64,000 nt of DNA from Crotophaga sulcirostris (Eukaryota; Chordata; Aves; Cuculiformes; Crotophagidae), in NCBI GenBank assembly GCA_013397455.1, contig VYZB01000280.1, positions 1,120,796-1,184,795 of the forward strand, given 5' to 3'. Each line of letters starts with the position of its first letter. The stretch's first letter is position 1. Positions 36,993 through 47,200 of this stretch are shown piece by piece. Made by a program: the position numbers and the translations under genes. The notes beneath the pieces are model-generated. The model ran no database searches and was not told where the DNA came from. It saw nothing but the letters and a program-made list of their open reading frames with translations.

Positions 36993-37132
36993 AACAAATG
37001 CTGAGGAACAAAGCTCATTTCAACCCTGTCCCTTCTGTCCTGGTCTCACCCATGCCCTTCCCAGACCAGCTTTCCACTGCATGGAGCTGTGTCCTGGCTG
37101 GGGCTGGACAGAGCAGCCCCTCCAAGGTTCAC

Positions 37133-37201
37133 CTGGGTCTGCTTCACATGGGTGCTGTACAACTTCAAGGGCCCAACGACCTTCACATCCAACCTCTCCA
37201 T
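37133..37201 (-). pseudogene. CIBAR2: CIBAR2 (FAM92B) exon 3 remnant, reading frame intact
   Basis: Read on the - strand, an acceptor TTCTTGTAG is followed by exactly 69 nt (23 codons) and a donor CAG|GTGAAC. The codons give MERLDVKVVGPLKLYSTHVK then QTQ. Against human CIBAR2 as I remember it ([20 protein letters not shown] then QTR) the length is the same and 14 of 23 residues match, including the KVV-PLKLY core of the FAM92-type BAR domain. The first residue is Met where the family has Val. No stop is present. The exon is in phase 0 and follows exon 2 in the correct order on the same strand. Confidence 0.78.
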
Positions 37202-37694
37202 CTACAAGAAAGGGGATGTTTGTCTGCCAAGCAGAAAGGCAGAGCAAACGTGAACAAGAGCAGGCCAACAGCCAGCACGGTTGGACCAGATCCAGACCTG
37301 GAGGTCTCCCAGCTGGTGATGTCAACAAGAGCATCTAAAAGACCCGCTCACCTCCAGGCACCACGTACTGCAGGGCAGTACAGGGGAGATGGTGAGATTT
37401 CCACCCTTTTCACCCCAAAATGCTCTGAGAAGAATCAACCCTTGGCTTGATTTCTCCCCACTGGGCTGAAGGAGCCAACTGGGCATCACAGGAAGGGGCA
37501 TTTCTGCCCACGGGTGGTGAAGGCAGGAGGGATCACACCCCTCCCTGGCGATGGCAGTGGCTACCGCGCTGCAGAGCACTTGCAGCTCACTTTATTGCGG
37601 GTGTGTGTTTATTGCTTCCTGATGGGAAAGCCCACATCTGGGACCTATTTGCTTAGGACCTTGTTAGGGGGTTGTGGTCTCAACCGCTCTTTAC

Positions 37695-37918
37695 CTCAGC
37701 CTGCCTGTAATCCTGCACTTTGTCTCACTCCTCGGCAAAGCCCTTTGTGGCACCAGGCTCCCAGTGCTGGCATAGTCTGCGAGCTGCTCCATCAGGAGGT
37801 TCACCTCACTGTGGACCTTGGCCACCCTCTGCGTGTGGGAAGCTGTCAGGGTGCAGAACCGGCCGAGAACTTCTCCGCGTTGGCCACCATCCTCTCCATG
37901 AGCCTCACTCAACTGTCT
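37695..37918 (-). pseudogene. CIBAR2: CIBAR2 (FAM92B) exon 2 remnant with two stops and a frameshift
   Basis: Both splice sites are still consensus: GTCCCCCAG before 37918 and GAG|GTAAAG after 37695. Reading 5' to 3' on the - strand gives RDS-stop-VRLMERMVANAEKF (stop TGA at 37911-37909). A 1-nt loss follows and shifts the frame to RFCTLTASHTQRVAKVHSEV then NLLMEQLADYAS. After a further small length change comes TKGFAEE-stop-DKVQDYRQAE. Human CIBAR2, from memory, has RDSQVRVMENTVANTEKY, QFCSLLAAYTRK and GFAEDLAKVQDYRQAE in this order. The exon is about 13 nt shorter than expected. The position, tail-to-tail beside KIAA0513, is that of human CIBAR2, so this is a decayed orthologue rather than a retrocopy. 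CIBAR proteins bind membranes through a BAR domain and work with CBY1 at the ciliary base. Confidence 0.78.
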
Positions 37919-40735
37919 CTGGGGGACACACACATGGAGGGTGGCTGGGATTCCTAGCAACGCTGGGCTGGGCTGAGAATTTGAGTCATGATGTTCTTCA
38001 ACACAGACAAGGAACCCTCTTTTGCACTTCCTTAATGGTTGGGCTGCCACTCTTCTTGATCACTCACTTCCCAAGCAGCGATGTCCATCCATCAGAGGCA
38101 CTGCTGAAGCTGTAAAGTCCAGCAGACCCAAGCCTGGCTGAAGCTGGTAGGAGCCACACTTTCTCCTCCAGGCTCCACACTGCTCCTACACCTCCCCAGT
38201 GCATGGTGCTGGTGGTGCTCGCAGGTTATGGGTTGGTGACTAGCCAGACCTTAAATTTCTTGAATTCTGGAGCTCCAGTGAACTGCTGCTCCCCTCCCCT
38301 CCCTGCTTTCAGTGACCCTCTGCCAAAACCAAAGCATTTGCAAACTGTGCTGGTGCTCCCATGGGCTGTAGTGCCCTAATGAATGTGGGGTCATGCCCAT
38401 TCACCTAGACAAGGTGGGGACCAGTGAGAGGAGGGAACTGGGACCAAAAAGGGAGAGGTGCGAAGAGCTGAAATGCAAGGGAAGACTGAGGGAAAGCTGG
38501 TGGGTGCTGAGGGCAGGCCTGGGAGATGCTGTTGTCTTCAGAGGCAGAGGGTGTTCTTGCTATAGCAAGAAGATGCTGAGTGGTTGGGTGCTGGTGGGAA
38601 GCACTTCCTGAAGCCATGACCTCTTGGGAACACCACCACAGCCAGACCTAGCAGCTCTCCCACCACAGCAACCTGCCAGGCAGCAGGGTGGTGTGGGTGA
38701 GAAGGACCTCTCTGCTGGGAGGAAGATCTCAGGGAGGAAGGAGGCTGCAGCCTGGTTGTAGCTGCCTGGGAACCTCTTGGGCTCTGGTGTTTTTTTCCTG
38801 ATGAGGCCCCGCATATCCCACAGCGAGGTCTTGGCTGGAGTTGCACAGCGTAACGTATGGATCCAATATAGTGCAAGTTGTCTTTGTCAGAGCTGCCTCT
38901 GAGCTCCAGCAGATGCAAAGTTTCTAGGAAATTGTGGTTTTTGCATGTGTCTTTAAACACCAAATCCAAACAGGGTCTTTCTCCCCCAACTCTTGCTCTT
39001 GCTGGGAGGTATCAGGACAGCAGGCTACTTCTCTCTTCTGCTTTCCTCCCTTGAAAGGGATGCAGGAAGGGCTGTGTTTCCAAACACATGGTTTTTCTCA
39101 GGAGGGTGGGCTGCCACTTATGCTGGTGGGAAAAAAAAAAAAAGCTCATGTATTTGGGGAGAGAAGCTGTAGGCAGCCAGCTCACAGCATCATCGTGCAG
39201 GTAGGCACGGATGGGCACGATTGCTGTGCTCATTTCCAATTAAAAGATGATTTGCTCAGACCTCTCCTGACCTTCAGACTGGCTTACTGCTGTTTTGCAG
39301 GCAAAAACAGCCCTGCTTTCAACCTCCCTCCCTCCAAGCTCTTGTTTCCTTCTACCGTGCCCGAGATAACACCCTGTCTTGCTCTGTCATCATGTCTTTA
39401 TCTTAAACCCACAGATTTTTTTCCTTCCCTAGTGAGCTGGATGCTTTCTTAATGCTTATTGACAGGGTTTTGCAAGCATGATATAGGACCTGGGTGTAGG
39501 ATAAGGAGGAACATAGGTGGTGGTGCTTGCTCCCATCTCAGGGAAGGGAAACCTGTCTGGGGCGTCTCCCTATAAGGTTGGGTCTGGTGGGTTCCCAGGG
39601 CCCAGCACAGCCCTCCCCCAGGGGACCGATGGTGGGAGATACCATGCACACACAAGACCCTCAGCTCACCTGACTGAGACCCATGGGTGTGCTCAATCCC
39701 AACCCCTACAACTGAAGCTGATGCTGCATAACCATGGTACCAAGAGATTCCCCTTCCCTGAGGGTCCTGAGGCATCTCCTGTCCCCTCTGCTCCCACAGC
39801 ATCCCTCCTCCCCATGTGCTTTGGAGGTTTTGAGGTGATTGTGTGGCCAGAAGCCAGGAATTGCCAAGCAGGGTCTGGCTCAGCATCCCTGGTGCTGAGC
39901 CTGGGGACTGGCAAGCAGGGCAGATTTGGCCGGGCCCTCCGCCAGCACCGTGACTGCAACAACAACTTTGAATTTAGCAAGCTGTGGACTTTGCCTTCTG
40001 GTCTCCAGCCTCTGAGTACCTCCTATCAATTTGTTTGTGAGAAGGAAAAATATTGAAGCTTGGAGCAAGGTAAGGAGGAGATGGAGATGTTGAGATGGAG
40101 GGCTACTATTGGGGCGTGGTGGATGGAGATTGGGGTGGGAGGTAGGGTGCTCCTGGGGACCCTGCAGCAGAGGAGGTAGGTTGCAATCCCCTGGGGGTGG
40201 AGATTTGATTTATTTCCTGGAGGTTTGATTTATTTCCCATATGGGACCTATCCCCCAGGTCAGCTGGGTGTCTTCGCAGGCTCAGCCTGTGGTGGTGCCT
40301 GTAAGAAAAAGCCTTGTGTGAGAGACAATGTGGACCTGGGACCAAAAAATGCTCTTTTCTGGAAAGTGGGGTGGAATAGCCTGTGCATGAACTGGCCAAG
40401 GCGGTGGCAACATGGCTGAGCACGGGTGCATTCAGCACACGTGTGACAGCAAAGGGCAGCAGGGTCCCTGCCAGCCAGGGTGCCAGGCCCTGGGGTGGGG
40501 GCCGGGTTCTCCCCGCTCTCCCTATCCCTGGACCAGCAGAGGGCAATAGTGACCTTTGCAACCAGCTGTGTCCCCCCCCCCCCATCACCCTCCCTGCTCT
40601 GGGTCTGCTTGGCCGGTGCAACCCCACTGCAGGGGGGTCCTGAGGGTACCATGGCAGTGGGTGGGTGCACCAGTCCTTCCCTATAAAACACAGACCTTCT
40701 TCATCCTCTGCTGTGCTAAGTGTTTATGCCACTGA
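37919..40735. other. Intergenic DNA upstream of the CIBAR2 remnant
   Basis: The short first exon of CIBAR2 should lie here on the - strand but I cannot identify it. No repeat family was recognised. An open frame ending at 40056 on the + strand has no support beyond its length. Confidence 0.4.
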
Positions 40736-40741
40736 TGGGCC

Positions 40742-40949
40742 CCCAGGTGGGGATTGATACCCCATCAGCAGGCTCCCAGGTGGGGATTGTTACCCCATCA
40801 TCAGGTTCCCAGGTGGGGATTGTTACCCCACCATCAGGCTCCCAGGTGGGGATTGTTGCCCCACCATCAGGCTCCCAGGTGGAGATTGTTACCCCACCAT
40901 CAGGCTCCCAGGTGGGGATTGTTACCCCACCATCAGGCTCCCAGGTGGG
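40742..40949 (+). repeat. Exact 33-bp minisatellite, six full units plus a 10-bp partial unit
   Basis: Units start at 40742, 40775, 40808, 40841, 40874, 40907 and (partial) 40940, with no length change anywhere. The consensus contains CCCAGGTGGGGATTGTTACC then CCACCATCAGGCT. Every unit carries an E-box CAGGTG. In units with the consensus, GGTGGGG and CCCCACC can pair as a 7-bp hairpin stem around a 7-nt loop. Because 33 is divisible by three, one frame is open throughout as repeats of SQVGIVTPPSG. Units differ from each other by one to a few substitutions. Confidence 0.95.
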
Positions 40950-40960
40950 CTATATAAGAG
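40950..40960 (+). promoter_or_regulatory. TATA box abutting the minisatellite
   Basis: CTATATAAGAG begins right after the last partial repeat unit and matches the TATA consensus. A start of transcription would be expected near 40980. An exon-like ORF with a splice donor follows at 41034. Confidence 0.4.
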
Positions 40961-41033
40961 GGAGATCTGCTCTCTGCCCAAATTCTGGGCCTGAGCAGGG
41001 CTGGTTCTGTTCCTGGTGCTGCCCTGGAGGGTG

Positions 41034-41103
41034 ATGGTGTTGGTTGTTAGCAGAGCTGCTGTGCTTCCTATGCTGTGCGTGCTCCAGATGGACATGGTTT
41101 CAG
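41034..41103 (+). other. Candidate first exon with a signal-peptide-like ORF, unassigned
   Basis: The ATG at 41034 opens a 23-codon frame, MVLVVSRAAVLPMLCVLQMD then MVS plus one base, that meets a perfect donor TCAG|GTAAGC at 41104. A basic residue near the start and a hydrophobic core rich in Val, Leu and Cys resemble a secretion signal. It lies about 80 bp after the TATA box. A phase-1 continuation exists at 41727 after an acceptor-like ctgctgcaagcag, but the product resembles nothing I know. It may be a lineage-specific small secreted protein, a non-coding transcript, or chance. Confidence 0.25.
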
Positions 41104-44036
41104 GTAAGCATCACTGTAATACTCCTAAAGGAAGGTTGGATGCTGCCTTGAGAGGTTTGTGGGTACCGACGTTTGCAGGGATGGGTAGTGGGACATGGAG
41201 GCTGTGGAGCAGCCATTGCAGAGATGCTGGAGGAGGGTTGGAATGTGGGACATGGTCACAGCTGGACCCAGCTCAGCAGTATTTTGGAGGCTGGAGCAGG
41301 ATGAGCGCTGAGGAACCTGAAACCCAGAGTGGATGTGAACCAGCAACCTCAAAGTGCAGTTGCCAGTCTCACTGCAATTACCCTCCTGAACCAGCCGGCA
41401 GGCTGAAGCTGCAATTTTCCTAAGGAAATAGCTCAGTACCTTGGCCTCCACAAAGGTCAGACCCAGAGTGGTCGTTAGCCACCGCATCGACTTCCCATTA
41501 ACGCCCCTGAGCTGCCGGGAGGGAGAGTCTGGCACCCGCTGTCCTGCCACCCTGGGCAGCCCGAGGGGTGGGCAAGGGGGGGGCTGCTTCGATCTTCCCG
41601 CAGACGTGGGAGTCCAATCCATTTGCTGAAATGAATGGGAAATGGTTGAAAGGCTAAACCTCAAATTAAGTATTGACTATCTGCCTAGCTGGCCAGCTCT
41701 ACCTGCTGCAAGCAGTTGTGCTTCCCATTGCATATTGTGTTGTGTGCTTGGGGCAACTGGACCCCCTGGCCTTGCCCGGGGTGGGGGGGGGGCATCTCAT
41801 CTCCAAGGGATGCTGGGCTTGGTATCAGGTTTTCTCCTGCCTGCTGGACCTGCTCGCTGGGGAGCTGGAGTCCTTGGCGAGACAGTTGGGCTGAAATCCT
41901 GCCGTCACGCTTCGGTTAATATTAAACCATTAAATGTGCTCAGCTCTTAACAGAGGAGCTGGTTGGAGCCTTAACCCTGCAGCTGCTGATTGTCTTCCTC
42001 CCCTCTTGCAGGGTTGGCCCCAGCTTGCACATCCTTACTGCCAAGGATGCTCTGCAGGCAATTTCCATCTCTTTTTTTTTTTTTGGTTGGTTTGTTTTGG
42101 ATGTTGTTTTTTTTTTTATTTCCCCCCTCCAGATATTCTCCTGCCTTCTTCCTCGGTCATAAATTCAAGGCCACCCTACAAAATATGTTTTTAAAAGTCT
42201 ATTCATTTGAAATCCCATGATACCCTGCAAAAGTGGTGTTTGAACCAACTCTAAATTGTACTTTAAAGAAAACACAGCTGTTTAATTACTGCCTGAATGC
42301 GAAGCAGCCTCCATCATGTGAGTGGTAGGAGTTGGGTGCTGACTGTGTGTTTGGCCTCTGATCCCCTTTAATCTCTGCAGTCAAAGGATTTTGGTTTGAT
42401 TTCCTTTTATTTCCCCACCCAGCTTGGAATCTGCAACCAATTTGTTGTTGTTGTTTGGGAAATAAACCCCAGGGAAAAGGTCTGGATCCGGCACAGCCGG
42501 GCTCACACCGGCTCTGCCGTGCTGCCTCCTGGTTACCCCAGTGCCAAAAAATAAATCTGTTTTCCTTTTGCCCATCCTGCTCTGCTTTTTTTGGCCTGTT
42601 TCTCCCCGGCCCTGAAGGAGCCGATGACTTTCGCATCTGCTGCCTCATCTGTTTTACCCATTGGGTCCGAGCATGGCGATAACTTCAGCTGGGAATGGGA
42701 GCCTGCAGGCAAGCCAGGGCTTGGGGGGGGGAGAGCATCCTTCAAGAGTCCCTGACTCCAGGAGGAATTAAGTGCAGAGAAACATGGGGGTATGTGAGCG
42801 ACTGGGCATCCCGCCAGGGGCTTGGACCCCTTTGGAAGTGATAAATTCAACCTGGGATTTTAGGCATTGAGGAAGGGATGGGGGTACGGATTGCGCTGAA
42901 CCAGGCTGCTTCCAGAGCATCATTTTTTTTTCCTATTTTTTTTTTTGATGGAGAGCACTTGGTGAGGCTGCTGGGCTGCTTGGCTCATGATGACACGGTG
43001 ATGTTAGTGCAGACTATGGCCCCAGGTTCATCCCTGGTACAAATCCATCACTTCCAGACCTGGGCTCTGCCTCAGCCACAGCTCTTGCCTGAGGGGGATC
43101 CAATAGCAGCCATTAAAAAGGCAAATAAACCCCTGGCCCTGGCTTAAAGCATAAAGCTCCCTGCAGGTCCTGGATTTGCATCACTGGCAGGGTGGTCGGG
43201 GGTTGTCCCTCAGCTGTGGTGGCAGTGCCTGGTGTGCTGGGGGGTTGCTGGCTGTGGACCCTGACCCCCAAGGCAGCAGGATGAGCTCCCTCAGCTCCAG
43301 CAGCTGGTTGCTTGCCCCATGGTGGGGTCAAGGTGGAAGGGCTGAGTGTCCCAGTGAAATCTGGAGACGCCAACCACTGGGGACAGTGGGTAATGTCCCC
43401 TCTGGTTGCCTTGGCTTGCCCAGGTGACTGTTTACCTCTGCATTAAGCCAGGGGTGGCTTTGGCTGGGCTCTCCTGTGGCTGGGGTGCTTCAAGCAATGC
43501 AAACTTTTCTCCATGCTTCTCCTTGTCCTGCTGAGCTTTATCCTGCATCTCCAGTGTGGTTGGATCTGGGCTGGTTCTGCCCAGACCCTGCACCCCTGCG
43601 TGGGCTCTGAGTTGTGCTCAGCCCCAGTCGCTGCTTTTGATTTCCACTTGGAGGCTGTACCAGCCTTTCATTCCTCTCTCCTTCGCTGTGCGAGGTGCCT
43701 GTGCCATAAACCTTTTCAGGCAAACATTAAAGCCTTTGTCTGGTTGGGAGCGGAGCAGACTATTTAGGAGGAATTAGTGGTTACATTGAAAGGGGAAAAT
43801 AAGGGCTCCTGGGTTAAATGCACTTTAAATGTCTTAATAATTACAATTGGCCAACTCGTTCCTCCCTGGAGCCAAAAAGCCTGTAATATGGGAAGCTTTT
43901 CTCTAATCAAGAGCAGCACTGATACCTTATGTAGGAAGCCACATAGGATGGTGAGAATTATTTCTCGGAGCTCAGCAAGCATAGTTGCCTGTCTGTCATC
44001 CCCTGGCTGCCAGCCGGCCCCTCCGAACCTGTTGGT

Positions 44037-44220
44037 CACTGGTGCAGCTGGGATGGAGCTTGGGATGGCTGCGTGCCACCCCCATCCCAGGTGATGTGTC
44101 CCCATGGGACCTGATCAAGCTCTCTGCCCCACTGGTGCAGCTGGGATGGGGCTTGGGATGGCTGCGTGCCACCTTCATCCCAAGTGGTGTCCCCACGGGA
44201 CCTGATCAAGCTCTCTGTTC
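44037..44220. repeat. 93-bp tandem duplication (two copies)
   Basis: The copies 44037-44129 and 44130-44220 both run from cactggtgcagctgggatgg to gacctgatcaagctctctg, with a few substitutions and a small length difference in the middle. Confidence 0.9.
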
Positions 44221-47200
44221 TGAGCAAGGGTGACCCTTCCCTTCCTGGTGTGACGGCCCCCAGGGACCTTGGGTTGTCCCCCTGCCCAGGAGGCACCGCA
44301 GAGCGCCAGCAGCCGCCGCGTCGCTGGCAGGGTGCCCGTTGGTGCCATCCAGGTGGCTGGCTGAGCCCCCGCGCAGACACATCCCGGCTCCCTGGCTCCA
44401 ACCACCGTGCGGCCACGTCATCCATCAGCGATGACAGCCTCCTTTTGCAAGGAGCCTTTGTTGGCACCCTGTGCCGAGACAGGGAAGGGAGGGAAAAATT
44501 GGCTTGCGGCAGACCTCCAAGGCGAGAGCATCGGCCCCGGCAAGGAGCAGCCCCCTTCCTGCCAGCGGCCTGGGGAGGGAGGTTAAAAGGTGCAGCTTGG
44601 AGGAGGTTAAAAGCAAAGCAGCTTTTAATTTATAACGTGGCCGAAAGAGAAATTGTAGCCAAAAAAGATAAAGATGCTGGAATAGCTGGAATTCTCCAGC
44701 CGCCGCGACTCCGAAGGGTAAAGCCGCTGGAATGTGTGTGTGTGGTGTTTCTGCTCCGTCCCCCCAAGAGGTTTCCCCCCACATCCCCTTTGCCTGGGGA
44801 AGCAGCGAGAGGCAGGAGGGAAGGAGGTGGTGATGCCCACAGCTTCACCAGGGGTGCATGCCTGCCCGTGCCCTCGCCAGCCCCCTGGCTCCTGCTTTCA
44901 GGACCCACAACCGCGCTGCCTGGGCAAGGGCGGGCTCGGAGGCGCTTGCAGGGGAGAGATGGGTGCCAAAGAGCCTCCGTATTTGGGCTCGGAGCTTGGC
45001 CCACATCTTCTGCAAAGCACAAGCAAAATTTGAACGGCTGCCCAAGGGGGAGGATGATCCAGGCTGCTCCTGCCCTGGAAAGCAGAGAGGCTGCTGCCCA
45101 GCCTGCACCCTACCAGGCTCCTGGGACACCCACTCGGGCAAAGAGGGTGGCAAAAAAAGGGGGTACAAGCCAGGAGGGAGGTCTGCTTCTTTAGTAGTAG
45201 TGAGGGGCTGTAAGGATGGGTCTGCCCTTTTGCGAGGTTTTTTGCATCTCGGGTTTCTCCTGTCTGGGTAACCTCCAAGCAAGGCTGGCCTTTGCCACTT
45301 GGTTGCATCGCTCAGGGCTTGGGCCACCGGCCCACAGTGAGGATGAGCCCGCTCCCCATCTGCTCCCTTCCCTCTCCCCTGTCTGGTTACAATAACCCAT
45401 TCACAAAAACATCCCAGGTCATGGAAGAGAGGAGAATGGAAAGAGTCATCAAGCCCATATAGATAGGGGAAACGCCCCCCAAAAAGTGGGGGCAGCACTC
45501 CATCCCCTTGCTGTGATGCTTGCAATGATGGGGTAAAATGGATCTCTCTGCTCTGGGCATGAAATACTTTTGACAGTGAGGCTTGAGATGGAGCTGGTGC
45601 TGCCTCCCCACCCTGTGCCATCTGCACTGTGGTAGGGAAGCCAGCTGGAGCCTTAGCAGGGGTTTGGGAACTAAAAGAGGACAGATGCCCCCAGCACACT
45701 CTGTGTGCACTGGTGTGCCCCCAGCAGCGCTGCCCCAAGGATGCTTGGTGGGAGCTGTCGTGTCCCAGCTCTGTGCTGGAATATCTGTGGGTCTTCCCAA
45801 ACCTGGCAGCACGTGTGGGTCAGGGGGAGAAGGGGACTGTGCAAAGTCCAGGGCGTGGGTGGGGATTTATCTCCAGGCCCCAAGCAGAACAAGGAGTCCC
45901 TGTCTTGCTGCTGGCAGCGTGGAGCCAGGGTGGGCAGCCCAGCTGGAGACGCCGTTTGTTTTTCCATAGGCGGCTCCGACCTCCTCTCCAGGAGCTGGGA
46001 GGACTTCCATGCCTGGGCTGGTGGACTGGGGCTTGGGCAGGCAGAGCCTCCTGCCCCGGCCTCGCCGGCTCTGCCTGCACGGACGGATGCTCTGACCCAC
46101 TTATTGGCTCTTTGCTGTTGCAGACTCCAGCCAGGCATGAAAGCCAGAGCTGAGGCTGCCTTGACAGAGAGATGGGAGCTTTTGGGTTTTGTTTTCCATA
46201 CAGGGCTGGAGCGAGGTCAAGGCTGTAGCTGGAGGCAGAGGCAGTGTTCCCCAGCCTGTTCCCCTCCTGGTGCAGTAAAAATCACCCAGGGCATCCCAGG
46301 TGGTGCTGACCTGCCCAGAGCCAGTCTGGGTTGCTGTTGTTTATTTCAACTCCCTCATTTCTCCTTTTCACAGTTCATTTCCCTTCCCTTCATCTGCAAG
46401 ACAGGACAAGGAGCTTCCTTGATTTTTTTTTCCACAGGGTTTGTAACAGTGAATCTTGCACCTGTGGCCACTTCATGGGAACATATTAAAACAATGGGGT
46501 TTACCTGTTTCTGTACCTCCAGGCTACCCAGCATCCCTTCTCCAGTGGAGTTGGAGGCAAAATTCAGTGCCGGCAGCCAAATTATACTTTGTTTGTGAGA
46601 CAATGGCCAGCAACCCCTGGCATGGCACAACCCTGCTGTCAGGGCAGAGAAGCCCAGGACACCTCCCTAGTGAAATATTTTCTGCTTTATCTCCGCTGTT
46701 TTACTCCCAGCACGGATATGGGGAACAGCACTGGCGGAATCTTATACTCCCTTGCTCCTATGGGTGCTTAGGGAGCAGAGATGCTGCTCAGAGCATCCTG
46801 GTCCTGATGGCAGCCCCTCTAAAATACACTTCTCTCCCCTAGCTCCTCCAACAACTCAGAGAGGGACCGTGGTAGGTGTTTGGCATCGTGGTTGGATCTG
46901 AGCGCAGCTCTGCACAGCATGACAGAGCTCCTGGGGTGGGTGAGACCCTGCTGTTACCTCAGGGAGTGAGATTATATACCCCCTCTAGGGAGAGAAATTC
47001 CCATTTTCAGTGCCTGGGGAGAAATGTGAAAGAAGGGCATATGTGTTTCTCCCCTACCCCACCACACTTGCAGCTTCCAGCATCCTCCTGGCCAGCGAGG
47101 AGCCTCTTCCCCTGCCTCCCCTCCAGATCAAAGCTGAGCTCTGTCTGGGCTTTAATACTGATAAGATCATCACCAGGAGCTAACAGGGCATGAGTGCCAT

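Noticed and set aside
38900..38970. LDLVFKD on the - strand as CIBAR2 exon 1 (MNIVFS)
   Set aside because: No ATG and no splice donor after it; the resemblance is a few residues.
44166..45194. 342-codon open frame on the + strand
   Set aside because: It lies in GC-rich DNA with overlapping long frames on the - strand, shows no recognisable domain and no splice context. Stop codons are simply rare in this composition.
45705..46598. 297-codon open frame on the + strand, mirrored by a 297-codon frame on the - strand (44845-45738) nearby
   Set aside because: Low-complexity Gly/Cys/Pro/Ser-rich translation, no family resemblance, no exon boundaries.
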